Below are positions 8,880-17,324 of a stretch of DNA of 39,514 bases, piece after piece. A model generated the notes under the pieces. That model was not told where the DNA came from. It did no database searches and worked only from the letters and a program-made list of their open reading frames with translations. How positions within the stretch are numbered: the first letter of the stretch is position 1; every line of letters starts with the position of its first letter. The position numbers were made by a program, and so were the translations under genes. This stretch comes from Comamonadaceae bacterium (GTDB taxonomy: Bacteria; Pseudomonadota; Gammaproteobacteria; Burkholderiales; Burkholderiaceae_C), in the NCBI GenBank assembly GCA_027486755.1, contig JAIXOM010000051.1, positions 1 to 39,514 on the forward strand, read 5' to 3'.

Positions 8880-9284
8880 TCACAGAAACTTGCACAGGGG
8901 CAGCTCGATATTGATTTCAGAGGGATAGGCAAAGGCCCTATCGTTTCTCACATCCACCGCCAGACCCAACAAGCCGCCCAAGACGATGTTGCCCAAGGTT
9001 TCAATAGACGGTTGGGCGGAAACGGGCTCCAAACTCCCGTCAAGCAAGCCCGACTCACACTGCAGGGCCAAGGGCTCGCTGCTGCGAGGAATTGAGAGCG
9101 TGGCTGGCGTCACAAAGCTCCAACTGCCTTTGTCGTTCGCTGCAAGGCAGCGGCGCTGAAAAACCTGCTGCTTGCATTGCGTGCGCACAGTCACCGATTG
9201 CTCCGGGCTGCCGATGACCGTGGCACATCCCGCCAGCACGAGGGCTGCCATCGTCGCCACTATCGGCAATCGCATGAAGAGCAT
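8880..9284 (-). CDS. Small hypothetical lipoprotein
   Basis: 134 residues starting MLFMRLPIVATMAALVLAGC, with lipobox LAGC. The mature part (ATVIGSPEQSVTVRTQC...CLAANDKGSWSFVTPATLSIPRSSEPLALQCE) resembles small outer-membrane lipoproteins in which ATVI follows the lipid-bearing Cys. A hydrophobic GNIVLGGLLGLAVDV segment near residue 100 resembles a glycine-zipper-like stretch. An upstream TTG two codons earlier could also start translation. It precedes the large lipoprotein gene by a few bases and is probably in the same transcript. Function unknown. Confidence 0.75.
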   Translation of the reverse strand: MLFMRLPIVATMAALVLAGCATVIGSPEQSVTVRTQCKQQVFQRRCLAANDKGSWSFVTPATLSIPRSSEPLALQCESGLLDGSLEPVSAQPSIETLGNIVLGGLLGLAVDVRNDRAFAYPSEINIELPLCKFL

Positions 9285-9523
9285 CGTCAAGAAAAAACCT
9301 CACCACCGGTATCTACACAGCACCTGCTCTGATCGGATCGACGCCAACTTGAAAAACTTGAGAGGCAGGGTCAATCCCTTACGAGCGCAAATACCCCTTG
9401 ATGTAATAAGTTATGTACACCTTAAACTGTCTGCTTAAACTTACAAACTCTTGTTGTGCCAATTCAGGCTTACGCGACCGCCCCATCCAGGCGGCCCTGA
9501 CTCTTCTCACCTGGGAGATTGCC

Positions 9524-9772
9524 TTGAACATCTACATCGTTCTGTTTCTGTTGTTTGGCGCCGTCTTCGGTCTCTCGACCTACTCTTATCAGCACATCTT
9601 CAGCGAGGGGCCCCACAAGGTCGAGACCCCCGAAGGTGGCTCGACGCTGGGCGGTCGTGTGCTGTGGGCCATGGTCTGCACTTTCTTGTGGCCCATCATG
9701 GTCCTCACCGGGCTCAACTCGGCCTGGATCCTGGCCAAACGCAAGCGGCAGGCCGCTGTTGCAGACCACTGA
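9524..9772 (+). CDS. Small two-TM membrane protein
   Basis: 82 residues if translation starts at TTG (MNIYIVLFLLFG), which has GGGAG 7 bases upstream; a longer form starting at 9413 lacks a good ribosome site. Two hydrophobic segments are clear (residues 2-20 and about 46-68), joined by a polar loop (HIFSEGPHKVETPEGG) and ending in a basic tail (AKRKRQ). It is followed by a strong terminator. Not recognised as a characterised family; inner-membrane location is inferred. Confidence 0.65.
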   Translation: MNIYIVLFLLFGAVFGLSTYSYQHIFSEGPHKVETPEGGSTLGGRVLWAMVCTFLWPIMVLTGLNSAWILAKRKRQAAVADH

Positions 9773-9870
9773 GCCTGGGCTGTTCCCTGTAGCCCTTGTT
9801 GATCTGCGTTCGCCAGGCAGATGCGCTCAGGCAGCCGATGACCACCCCACCCCTATCGGCCCAACATAGA

Positions 9871-9896
9871 AAACGGCCCCAAGGGGCCGTTTTTTT
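9871..9896 (+). terminator. Rho-independent terminator
   Basis: The stem AACGGCCCC/GGGGCCGTT is followed by a run of T. The complementary strand also ends in four T residues, so it can serve both the small membrane gene (rightward) and the leftward PhoX-like gene. Confidence 0.85.
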
Positions 9897-9988
9897 ATGC
9901 ACTCGCGGGCAAGATTGCCTCCTGCACAGCAGGAGGCCGGGCTCCGGGGTGCAGGCGCAATCCGAGCCTAAGGTGGCGTCGGCCGGCC

Positions 9989-12205
9989 TCAAACTCCGAT
10001 CACGCCCCCGTCGCTGCGGGTAATCACGATGGTTGCGGAGCGCGGACGGCCCGGGCGGCCATAGCCTTTGTTGCCCGGCCACTGGCTTTGCAGATCGGTC
10101 ACGCTCTTGCTTTCTTCGCCCGGGTGCTGAATGTTGACGAACAGCGCGCGCCCGCCGGGGGCCTCGGTCACGCCAGTGATCTCGCTCCCCTTGGGTCCGA
10201 TCAGAAAGCGGCGCAGGCGTGCATCGCCCAGGGTCGCACCGACGAAGGTCTCCTGCGTGCCGGTCTGCTCCACGCCATTGACCAGCATGCGGTTCTTGGC
10301 AGTGACTTTGCTGCCATCTCCGACCTGGCCGGGTAAGGCTGCGAGCATCATGCAGTGCGTCTCGTCGGTCATGGCACCGTCGTCGGTCTGTATCCAGCAG
10401 ATGCCAGTGGTGGGGCTGAACCACAAACCATCGGGCGAAGAAAAGGAGTTCTTGGCGCTCAGGCCCGACAAGTTAGCATCGCCTGCATCTTCCTCGGCGC
10501 CGAACAAGAAAATGTCCCAGCGAAAGGCGGTTGCGGTGGCAGTATCGGCATCCTCGCGAAAGCGAATGATGTGGCCATTGGGGTTGCCTGCGCCCTTTTT
10601 GCCATCGACGTCCATGTAGGCGCGTGGGTTGGCGGCGTCGACTCGGCCCGGCGTGCGGTTGGCCGCGCTGTTGTTGGTCAGCGTGACGTAAACCTCGCCG
10701 TTCTTTGGATTGACAGCGGCCCACTCTGGGCGGTCCATCTTGGTGGCGCCCACCGCGTCGGCAGCGATGCGAGTCTGGGTGTAGATCTCCCCCTGGTTTT
10801 CAAACTTGAAGGCCGCGTAGTTGGCGATGCGCGGGTCCTTGATAGTGAGCTCGATCCACTGGCCGCGCCCATCGGCATCAAAACGGGCCGCATAGAGCCT
10901 GCCTTCGTTGAGGTACTTGTCACCGACAGAGATGCCGCCGCCGATGTCCTTGGGGTCCCACAGGGCGGTGCTGACGAACTTATAGATGTACTCGTTGCGC
11001 GCATCGCAGCCCATATAAAAAGCCAGCGGCTGGCCGGCCTTGGGCAAGCTGCAAACCGCGCCCTCGTGGGCCATGCGCCCCATGCTCACCCGCTTGACCG
11101 GGTTGGACGAGGGGCTGAGCGGATCGATCTCGACGTTGTAGCCAAAAGTGTTGGCTTCGTTGCGGAAGTCGCGCTCGGCGTTGGCGCCGACAGCAGCCAC
11201 GTTCCAGCGGGCAAATCGGTCGTCGGTAGTCGAGACGGTATGCCAGCCCTGGCTGATCGCGCGGGTCTGGCCCGCCGCCGGCGGGGCTGAGGCGACGCCG
11301 TAGCGGCGCCGCGCCGTAGTCTCCTTGGCCGCGATCGCCGCGCCGCCGGCTACCTGGAAATAAAACGCCCAGTTCTCCTCGCAAGCCAGGTAGGTGCCCC
11401 AGGGCGTTTTGCCGTGGCCACAGTTGTTGAGCGTGCCCCGCGCCATCGAGCCCGAGGTCTCCCAGCGGGTGACCATCTGCGCCCGGATTTCGTCGATGTG
11501 CGCGCGCGGGCCGGCAATGCGCGCCGGCGTCTGCGCGGTGACGCGGCGGTTGAGGGGCGAGTCGGCCTTCATGGTCCAGCCCTGCGGGCCGCGCACGACC
11601 TCGACCACCGACACGCCATGGTGGTTGATCTCCTTGAGCACTTCGAGCTCAGGCCTTGCGCCCAAGTCCCAGTCACCGAACTGGGTGAACTTCTTGCCCG
11701 ATACCCCATTGGAGGTCTGACCCTGGGGGTGCATCAGGTGCGCATCGGCCGAGCTCTCGTGATTGACCACCAGCACCGCCCGACCGGTGTCGGTTTCGGT
11801 GTAGCGGCCCTGGGCGTCGATGAAATAGATGTCCAGCGCATCATGGTGGTCACCGATGCGGCGCGACCAGTCGTCGGCTTCGGCTCCGGTGTTGGAATAG
11901 GCAGGCAGCTTGGGGTCGAGGCTGTCGCCAGTGGCATGCAACACGGTGTAGCGGTAGCCCGGGGGCAGCACCACGTCGTCGAGCAGGCTCTTGTCCAAAG
12001 AGGGAAATCCCAGGGCGCTGGCCATTTGCCCCCCCGAGGCGCCCATCAGCGTCGCGCAGCCAGGCAGCACCGCTAAGCCGGCCAGGCCCAGACCGCCGCG
12101 CAGCACCATGCGCCGGCTCGGGCTGGCCAAGGCCTGCGACAGCACGCTCTCAAAATGCGGATTATTAGTGGGGTTGCTGTCGATTTCGTGATCAGGATGG
12201 GACAT
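9989..12205 (-). CDS. PhoX-family (DUF839) phosphatase, Tat-exported
   Basis: 738 residues from the Met preceded by AAGGAG 6 bases upstream. Residues 30-36 (SRRMVLRGG) with the following hydrophobic stretch form a twin-arginine signal. A Cys (PGCATLMG) follows, so lipidation is possible. The mature part carries DUF839/PhoX hallmarks: VVNHESS, the CGHGKTPWGTYLACEENW segment, YKFVS, and near the C-terminus DGLWFSP with ICWIQTDDG. PhoX enzymes are calcium- and iron-dependent alkaline phosphatases that release phosphate from organic esters in the periplasm or outside. Members without proven activity are common, so phosphatase is a family-level inference. No Pho box was identified. Confidence 0.88.
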   Translation of the reverse strand: MSHPDHEIDSNPTNNPHFESVLSQALASPSRRMVLRGGLGLAGLAVLPGCATLMGASGGQMASALGFPSLDKSLLDDVVLPPGYRYTVLHATGDSLDPKLPAYSNTGAEADDWSRRIGDHHDALDIYFIDAQGRYTETDTGRAVLVVNHESSADAHLMHPQGQTSNGVSGKKFTQFGDWDLGARPELEVLKEINHHGVSVVEVVRGPQGWTMKADSPLNRRVTAQTPARIAGPRAHIDEIRAQMVTRWETSGSMARGTLNNCGHGKTPWGTYLACEENWAFYFQVAGGAAIAAKETTARRRYGVASAPPAAGQTRAISQGWHTVSTTDDRFARWNVAAVGANAERDFRNEANTFGYNVEIDPLSPSSNPVKRVSMGRMAHEGAVCSLPKAGQPLAFYMGCDARNEYIYKFVSTALWDPKDIGGGISVGDKYLNEGRLYAARFDADGRGQWIELTIKDPRIANYAAFKFENQGEIYTQTRIAADAVGATKMDRPEWAAVNPKNGEVYVTLTNNSAANRTPGRVDAANPRAYMDVDGKKGAGNPNGHIIRFREDADTATATAFRWDIFLFGAEEDAGDANLSGLSAKNSFSSPDGLWFSPTTGICWIQTDDGAMTDETHCMMLAALPGQVGDGSKVTAKNRMLVNGVEQTGTQETFVGATLGDARLRRFLIGPKGSEITGVTEAPGGRALFVNIQHPGEESKSVTDLQSQWPGNKGYGRPGRPRSATIVITRSDGGVIGV

Positions 12206-12330
12206 CGTGGACTCCTTGGAAAGTGTCGATTGAGTTGAGCTCGCCAATGTGACAAATTCGTGTCAGCCGCAACCCCTCGATGGGATTGAAGGACGCCGCG
12301 GGCAGCAATCGGCTGTCTGCCCTAGGCTAC

Positions 12331-12855
12331 ATGAACATGCTACGTCCACACATCAGACAGATGCCACAGCACCCGTGCAAGGTACTGCTGGCCCTTGCTC
12401 TACCTCTTGTTCTGGCCGCTGCGCTTGTCAGCCCAGCTTGCGCGGTGGACGTTCCGCATCGCAATCCACCTGCCGAAGAAAGAGCGGTCCGCCAGGCGCG
12501 CGAGGCCATTGCCGAACAGGCTTGGCGGCGCGCGATTGAGCTGCTGCAAACCCACACCCTCGCCTACCCCGACGACGCCGATGCCCACAACCTGCTGGGC
12601 TACAGCCTGCGCCAGATCGAGAGCTACGAGCTGTCGCTGGCGGCCTATGAAAGAGCCTTGGCGATCAACCCCGAGCACCTGGGTGCGCACGAGTATCTGG
12701 GACAGCTGATGATCACCCTGGGCCGGCGCGAGCGCGCCATGCACCATCTCGGGGCCCTGGAGCGACTGTGCCAGGCCAGCTGCGAGGGTTACCAGCAACT
12801 CAAGCGCTCGCTGGAGTCTGCGGCGCCAGCACGAGCGCGCGGCTACGGGCGCTAG
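12331..12855 (+). CDS. Exported TPR-repeat protein
   Basis: About 174 residues. A signal peptide lies at residues 17-42 (CKVLLALALPLVLAAALVSPACA). Two or three tetratricopeptide repeats follow: AWRRAIELLQTHTLAYPDDADAHNLLGY, SYELSLAAYERALAINPEHLGAHEYLGQ and REEL-like MHHLGALERLCQ. The start has AGG 5 bases upstream; a Met ten codons later is an alternative. TPRs mediate protein contacts in the periplasm. It is convergent with the photolyase gene. Partner unknown. Confidence 0.8.
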   Translation: MNMLRPHIRQMPQHPCKVLLALALPLVLAAALVSPACAVDVPHRNPPAEERAVRQAREAIAEQAWRRAIELLQTHTLAYPDDADAHNLLGYSLRQIESYELSLAAYERALAINPEHLGAHEYLGQLMITLGRRERAMHHLGALERLCQASCEGYQQLKRSLESAAPARARGYGR

Positions 12856-12920
12856 GGCAGGCGGCCTGAGGCCTCGCCCCCCGCTCCGTGCAGCTGACCA
12901 AGCTTGGCAATAGGCTTAGC

Positions 12921-14465
12921 TCAGAACAACTCGCCCTGCAAGCGGGCCTGCCCGCTTGGCTGCGGCGCGGGCGCTCCAGCCCGGCGCCGACCGGTCTGTG
13001 GCAGCCCGCTCTTGCGCGAGCCATGCTTGTCCTGCAGCGCCTGGGCCTGCTGCTGAGCTTGGGGGCTATTGCGCAGGCCGTAGAGCGTTTCCTTGGCATG
13101 GCGCAAGGCACTGACCTCGTCAACGATGGGCTGCGGGTAGGCGCTGCTGCCAAACTCCGGCACCCACTGCGCCACGTAGCGGCCTTCGGGATCGTGGTCG
13201 CGTGCCTGCTTGGCTGGGCTGTAAATACGCAGGGTGTTGATACCGGTGGTGCCCGACTGCATCTGCATCTGGCTCCAGTGGATGCCGGGCTCGAAGTCGA
13301 GAAACTGGCGGGCTAGAAAGAGGCCCGGCTCGCGCCAATGCAGCCAAAGGTGGTAGGCCGCAAAACTCACCAACATCGCGCGCATGCGAAAGTTCAACCA
13401 GCCGGTAGCGCGCAGCTGGCGCATGCAGGCGTCGACCATGGGATAGCCGGTACGGCCCTCGCACCAGGCTTGCAGGCGCTCAGTGTGTACCGCATCAAGC
13501 GGCGTGCCATCGCCGGCTCGCAGGCCGTTGACCGACTTCGCCAGGTTGTGACATTCCATGGACGGCTCATCCTCGAGCTTTTGCATGAAGTGGCAATGCC
13601 AGCGCAGGCGGCTGGCAAAGCTGCGCAGGGCCCAGGCCAGCTCGCGATCGCCGCAGCCGGCGATGCGCGCCTCGGTGGTCTGATGCACGCTGCGCATCGA
13701 CAAGGTGCCAAAGGCCAGATGGACGCTCAGCCGGCTGCAGCTGTGCGGCGCCGTCAGCGGGCTCGACAGGGCCTGCCGGTAAGGGCGGGCACGTTCGGCC
13801 AGAAAGTCATCCAGGGTATGCCAGGCGGCGCCTTCGCCTGCCGCCGGCAGCTGACGGCCGGACGTGCTCAGGCCCAACTCACGCAGCGAGGGCAGCGCCT
13901 CGGCTTGCAGGCCGGCCGCGCCCTTGAAGCCGGTCGGCTCGGCTGCGGTCGGCGCATTCATGCGCTGCAACCAGCGCCGGGCCCAGCCATCGCGCGAGCG
14001 CAGCCGCCGCACCACCCCGTTTTGCGGCAGCTCCAACCATTGCACCGATGCGCTGGTAGACCAGCGAGCGACTTCCTGGTCACGCCGGTAGCTCCACAGG
14101 GGCCCAGTCTCCTCGTGGCTGAGCAAATGGGTAAAACGCCATTGTTGATGCAAGGCCTGCAGCACCGCCGGCATGGAGCCGGTTCGCACCAGCAGAGGCA
14201 GCCCCAGGGCGGCGAGCTTGGCCTGCAGCTCGGCGGCACAGGCCAGGTAGAAAGCCACGTGCTGCGGATCGCATTCAGGGCTGTGCAACCACTCAGGCTC
14301 AATCACCAACAAGCCGGCGGCCGATTCAAACTGCATGGCCTGCGCCAAAGGCGCATGGTCGAACAGGCGCAGATCGCGCTTGAACCAGACCAATGCACGA
14401 GCGCTGCTCACAAGGCGGCAGGGCCGGTCAGGCGTCCGGCTGGCCAGTTTCGGGCGCGTCAGCAC
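12921..14465 (-). CDS. Cryptochrome/DNA photolyase family protein
   Basis: 514 residues. The N-terminal alpha/beta domain (ALVWFKRDLRLFDHAPL) binds an antenna chromophore in this family. The C-terminal FAD domain has EGRTGYPMVDACMRQL, TGWLNFRMR and YSPAKQARDHDPEG. Between these, the usual CPD-photolyase WNGG-like segment is replaced by FEPGIHWSQMQMQSGTTGIN, so this belongs to a branch different from E. coli PhrB and substrate class is uncertain. Start GTG is favoured by AAGGGA at a good distance; it overlaps the end of the Cys-rich gene by 38 bases. The C-terminal tail (about 50 residues) is Gln/Ala/Pro-rich and probably disordered. Function: light-driven repair of UV-damaged DNA or blue-light sensing. 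Confidence 0.85.
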   Translation of the reverse strand: MLTRPKLASRTPDRPCRLVSSARALVWFKRDLRLFDHAPLAQAMQFESAAGLLVIEPEWLHSPECDPQHVAFYLACAAELQAKLAALGLPLLVRTGSMPAVLQALHQQWRFTHLLSHEETGPLWSYRRDQEVARWSTSASVQWLELPQNGVVRRLRSRDGWARRWLQRMNAPTAAEPTGFKGAAGLQAEALPSLRELGLSTSGRQLPAAGEGAAWHTLDDFLAERARPYRQALSSPLTAPHSCSRLSVHLAFGTLSMRSVHQTTEARIAGCGDRELAWALRSFASRLRWHCHFMQKLEDEPSMECHNLAKSVNGLRAGDGTPLDAVHTERLQAWCEGRTGYPMVDACMRQLRATGWLNFRMRAMLVSFAAYHLWLHWREPGLFLARQFLDFEPGIHWSQMQMQSGTTGINTLRIYSPAKQARDHDPEGRYVAQWVPEFGSSAYPQPIVDEVSALRHAKETLYGLRNSPQAQQQAQALQDKHGSRKSGLPQTGRRRAGAPAPQPSGQARLQGELF

Positions 14466-14601
14466 CCGTATCCCTTGCCTCGTACGCAGCCTCAGCCGGC
14501 GCGCTCATGCTGTGTCCATTCCATTGCTGACCGCACCAGCAGCGGCCCGCGGGATCGATGATGCAGGTGCCGCTGCCACAGCAGCGTGGGTCGTCGCTCA
14601 C
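14428..14601 (-). CDS. Small Cys-rich protein (PRCCGSGTC motif)
   Basis: 57 residues starting with GTG (VSDDPRCCGSG), with AAAGGA about 8 bases upstream. The core DDPRCCGSGTCIIDPAGRCWCGQQWNG has five Cys in a pattern seen in short conserved proteobacterial proteins and is suggestive of metal or iron-sulfur binding. The remaining 25 residues are acidic and variable. Its end overlaps the photolyase start by 38 bases in a different frame, so the two are probably co-translated. Function unknown; a link to the photolyase is inferred only from position. Confidence 0.6.
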   Translation of the reverse strand: MSDDPRCCGSGTCIIDPAGRCWCGQQWNGHSMSAPAEAAYEARDTGADAPETGQPDA

Positions 14602-14868
14602 TTTTTGGGGTCCTTTATCGGCGTTAGGTCGGCACAAGCCGCCCCACACATTATTGGAGCCCAGTCTGGCGCAGGCCGCAGGGCACACGCTACAAATCCC
14701 CGCAGCGCGGGTCAGATTGACGCCGGGCGCAGGGGCGCTTTGAAGCCGCTGCACCGCTGGCCACCATCACCAACGGCGACGGAGCCATGAACTGCGCCGC
14801 GAACCCGTCCGGCGAGGCAATTTCATGGGTGATGTCCCGAACAGGGGTGTCAGTCCTCGATGCGTGAA
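14602..14868. other. Intergenic region without recognised gene
   Basis: These 267 bases lie between yoeB and the Cys-rich gene. Short open frames exist on both strands but none has a ribosome site or a recognisable product, and no strong hairpin or palindrome was seen. Confidence 0.5.
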
Positions 14869-15132
14869 TTACTGGTAATGCCCCCGACAGGCGATCACGG
14901 TCAACTCCAGATCGTCCACCCCGTACACCAATCGATGCACATCGTCGATTCGTCGGGACCAGTAGCCCGACAGGTTACCCAACAAGGGCTCGGGTTTTCC
15001 GATGCCCTCGAAAGGGTCGCGCCGAGCTGCATCGATCAACAAGTTGATGCGCTTGAGCGTCTTTTTGTCCTGCCCTTGCCAGTACAGGTAATCGCCCCAT
15101 GCAAGCGCAGTGAATGCGATCCCCCGACTCAT
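14869..15132 (-). CDS. yoeB: YoeB-family ribosome-dependent mRNA endonuclease toxin
   Basis: 87 residues, the usual length. Residues that match E. coli YoeB catalysis are present: Glu48 in KPEPL, Arg67 in HRLVY, His85 and Tyr86 near the C-terminus (ACRGHYQ). The family motifs DYLYWQ, FEGIGKPEPL and LSGYWSRRIDDVHRLVY are intact, so the toxin looks functional. It cuts mRNA at the ribosomal A site when released from its antitoxin. Its start codon overlaps the antitoxin stop as ATGA, giving translational coupling. Confidence 0.95.
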   Translation of the reverse strand: MSRGIAFTALAWGDYLYWQGQDKKTLKRINLLIDAARRDPFEGIGKPEPLLGNLSGYWSRRIDDVHRLVYGVDDLELTVIACRGHYQ

Positions 15133-15383
15133 GGGGTGATCAGTTCGCGGCGCTTGGCTTTGCCGGCTTTATGTTCGGCGATTGATGCTGCCAAGTGCGC
15201 TGCATTGGCGGGACTGGACAGCAGGTACAGGGTTTCCGCCATGCTCTGGTAGTGCGCCATGGACATCACCACCGCATCGCCGCCGTCGCGGCGGGTGATG
15301 ATGGTGATGTCAGCATCGTTTTCTACGCCGTCCAGGACGGACTTCAAACCATTGCGGGCTTCTGAGTAACTGATGATTCGCAT
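15129..15383 (-). CDS. yefM: YefM-family antitoxin
   Basis: 84 residues. The N-terminal Phd/YefM DNA-binding fold is recognised by MRIISYSEARNGLKSVLDGV, ITRRDGGDAVVMSMAHYQSM and LYLLSSPANA. The basic C-terminus (KAGKAKRRELI) is the disordered toxin-binding part. It is the first gene of the pair and should neutralise YoeB and repress the operon. Confidence 0.95.
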   Translation of the reverse strand: MRIISYSEARNGLKSVLDGVENDADITIITRRDGGDAVVMSMAHYQSMAETLYLLSSPANAAHLAASIAEHKAGKAKRRELITP

Positions 15384-15404
15384 GGCACAAACCTGTCCAA
15401 TTAG

Positions 15405-15438
15405 TTGATCAAGTATTGTAGGCGCGCCGCGTCGTCAA
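15405..15438 (-). promoter_or_regulatory. Possible yefM-yoeB promoter/operator
   Basis: Upstream of yefM lies the perfect palindrome TTGATCAA (15405-15412) and, further up on the minus strand, TTGACG (15438-15433) as a possible -35. No convincing -10 at 17 bases was found. YefM family autoregulation is known; the site itself is a guess. Confidence 0.3.
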
Positions 15439-15480
15439 GCCCTAGGAAAACCTTGCGAAAACCTGGTTTGCCGAACGTCT

Positions 15481-15633
15481 CAGCGAGCAGGGGCTCAGAC
15501 CGCCGTTTCCTTCGCCTTCTCCACATACTCCTCGATCTGGTCGAAGTTCATGCACTTATAAATGTTGGCCGAGACCTTGCTCAGCACGCCCACGGCCTCC
15601 GTGTACTCGGCCGCGGTCGGGATGCGGCCGAGC
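15481..15633 (-). pseudogene. Relic of the acnB 3' end
   Basis: These 153 bases match 18841-18993, the end of acnB and 14 bases beyond its stop, without any gap and at a constant offset of 3360 bp. I count 18 differences (about 88% identity). The piece still encodes about 46 residues ending KAKETAV, compared with NAKETAA in AcnB, including several amino-acid changes (Met to Thr, Asp to Val, Tyr to Cys). Upstream of the match the sequence is unrelated to acnB, so it has no start and cannot give an enzyme. It is probably a displaced original or imported copy of the gene end. Confidence 0.85.
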
Positions 15634-15711
15634 CAAAGGTGGCTTGGTGGCCTTATGTGGTCTGCACGGGGTCCACGGCATTCGCATTGACGCCGGTGGC
15701 GGAGTGGAAGA

Positions 15712-16047
15712 TCAGACCCGGCCTTCGGGCTTGAGTGCAGGGCTCTCGCGCAGCTGAAATTCATCGGTGCTGTCCACCAAGGCCGGTGATGGTGCCGCCT
15801 GGATGCGGGCGCTCTGCCGCGCTTGCTTGACAGCGTGTTTGCGGCTGTTGCCGCGCACCCGCATGCGCCACACTTGGAAGGAGCGCGCTTTCAGGTGTTG
15901 CCGCATCAGGGCGATCACTTGGGCTTCGTTCAAGCCGTAGTTCAGCGCAATCGCCTCAAACGAGGTGCTGTCGTCCCAAGCCATGGCGATGATCTGAGAG
16001 GTGTCGGCGGCGTCGAGCCCCTCAGACGGGACGGTTTCAAATGCCAC
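15712..16047 (-). CDS. TIGR03643 family protein (DUF2805)
   Basis: About 111 residues from a GTG with AGG 8 bases upstream; a GTG 25 codons further up is an alternative. The core TSQIIAMAWDDSTSFEAIALNYGLNEAQVIALMRQHLKARSFQVWRMRVRG matches the TIGR03643 family, a short helical HTH-like domain. The basic tail (SRKHAVKQARQSAR) is followed by an acidic end. Members of this family are often found close to photolyase/DUF2256 genes; here it is 9 kb from the DUF2256 gene. It begins inside the end of the protease-like gene (11-base overlap), so the two are likely co-transcribed. Function unknown. Confidence 0.7.
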   Translation of the reverse strand: MAFETVPSEGLDAADTSQIIAMAWDDSTSFEAIALNYGLNEAQVIALMRQHLKARSFQVWRMRVRGNSRKHAVKQARQSARIQAAPSPALVDSTDEFQLRESPALKPEGRV

Positions 16048-17035
16048 TGGGTCGCCTGAAAGAGCGGTTGCGGTCGCCAGAGATGACTTCAATTTGCCGG
16101 ACTTGGCCCTGCCGGCGAACACTCAGGGTCAGGGGGCTGCCCGCAGGCCCCAAGGCCGACAAACGCCGGTAAAAGTCGGCCAGACTGACCAGGTCTTGGC
16201 CCTGCAGGGCCAGCAAGGTGTCGCCCGCCATGATGCCGCTTTGGGCCGCAGGGCTGTCGGGCGCGACCCGCAGCACACCCAAACCACCGCCCGGCAGGGC
16301 TTGGCTGCTGATGCCCAGCCAAGAGGGGGCAGGGCCGGGACGTTGGCCAGTGCGCAGCAATTCGGGCAAAGCGTCTTTGAGCAAGTTCACGGGCACATAC
16401 AGGTTGCCCGGCAAGGGCCGTTGGTCACCGAACACGTCGGGCACCAACAAAGAACCGATGCCCACCAATTGCCCACGCTGGTCAAACAGACCGGCACCAC
16501 TCCAGTTGTTCACCGCGGGCAAGGTCATCAAGGGCGCTTCCAACAGGTATTCCCAACCCGCCGCAAAGGGTTTGCGGGACACCAGCTCCAGCACCGTCAA
16601 CTCCGATTCTCTTTGGCCCAGTGTCCAGAGCTTGCCGCGGGTAGGCAGGGTGTCAGAGTCGCCCAAAGGCACGGCCTCCAGGCGCAGGGGCACCAGGGCC
16701 CGAATCAGTCCCAAACCGCTAACGTTGTCCACCGCCCGCACCTGGCCCGGAATCCTGCGGCCTTGGTGGTCGATCAGGTCCACCGTTTCGGCCTCCAGCA
16801 GCAAATAGCCAATGGTCAGCACCGTATCCGGCGCAATCACCACACCCGAGCCTTGCCGCTGTCGACCCAAGGTGCGTGCGGTGTTGGCTTGGTCGTCGCT
16901 GCGGGTTTGCACACCCACCACCGATTGCATGATGCGCTGGACGGTGGGCGCTGCCAGGGCTTGCTCGGATTGCGCCCAAGCCAAAGGCCAAGCCAATAAG
17001 CCTGCGCACAACAGCATCAGCAATCGGTGGTTCAT
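16037..17035 (-). CDS. Exported trypsin-fold (S1C/PDZ) protein, probable pseudo-protease
   Basis: 332 residues from the Met with GGGGA 6 bases upstream; signal peptide MNHRLLMLLCAGLLAWPLAWA. A trypsin-like domain (about 25-220) is followed by a PDZ domain (WLGISSQ...VAPDSPAAQSGIMAGDTLLALQGQ, about 235-320). Compared with DegP, the His position reads VLTIGYLLLEA with no His, and the Asp region reads NVSGLGLIRA with no Asp. The Ser region NNWSGAGLFD keeps Ser. The protein is therefore unlikely to be a normal serine protease. Similar IGYL-type proteins exist in Comamonadaceae, so this is a family property and not decay. A scaffold or chaperone role in the periplasm is a guess. Confidence 0.75.
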   Translation of the reverse strand: MNHRLLMLLCAGLLAWPLAWAQSEQALAAPTVQRIMQSVVGVQTRSDDQANTARTLGRQRQGSGVVIAPDTVLTIGYLLLEAETVDLIDHQGRRIPGQVRAVDNVSGLGLIRALVPLRLEAVPLGDSDTLPTRGKLWTLGQRESELTVLELVSRKPFAAGWEYLLEAPLMTLPAVNNWSGAGLFDQRGQLVGIGSLLVPDVFGDQRPLPGNLYVPVNLLKDALPELLRTGQRPGPAPSWLGISSQALPGGGLGVLRVAPDSPAAQSGIMAGDTLLALQGQDLVSLADFYRRLSALGPAGSPLTLSVRRQGQVRQIEVISGDRNRSFRRPSGI

Positions 17036-17246
17036 GGTCATTCCCCGTTCAACGGCCCACAACAGTGGGCAAAAGCGTCTGTCGGCAGCGGCACGCCGCA
17101 GCCTTCGCATGATCATTTTGTGCCGGGCTGGTTTAACCCCATGCCCGGGGAGCCTACTGCTCAATCGGGCAAATCACGTGCACCGCTGGCGGGGCGGTTC
17201 ACATGGAACTTCAGGACGGAGGCAAGGAGGTAAAGTGGATTGTGAG
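17036..17246. other. Upstream region of the protease-like gene
   Basis: These 211 bases separate the attC right end from the protease-like start. They contain an imperfect GC-rich inverted sequence (GCCGGGCTGG...CCCCGGG) near 17120-17150. No gene is seen. Confidence 0.4.
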
Positions 17247-17324
17247 GTCTAACACGGAGCTCACCGGTGGCCTTTACAGAGCGAAGCGACATAAAGGACA
17301 CTCTTGAGCAGGATATTGTTATAC
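17247..17324 (-). mobile_element. Integron attC site of the DUF3703 cassette
   Basis: Read on the minus strand this 78-base imperfect palindrome begins GTATAAC and ends GTTAGAC (fits the GTTRRRY consensus). An inner pair GCTCA/TGAGC and a central hairpin CCTTTA/TAAAGG complete an attC-like fold. The TAA stop of the DUF3703 gene lies inside the left core, as in integron gene cassettes. The left core pairs with GTTCTAC, the six bases plus G found at the other cassette edge, with one mismatch, as expected from circular-cassette insertion. Confidence 0.65.

Noticed and set aside
14335..14790. Plus-strand frame opposite the Cys-rich protein
   Set aside because: Composition is shadow-like and it conflicts with the Cys-rich and photolyase genes, which have good start signals.
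15495..15764. 89-residue open frame ending like AcnB
   Set aside because: Only the last 46 codons match AcnB; the first half is a shadow of the TIGR03643 gene end, so it is a relic and not a real gene.
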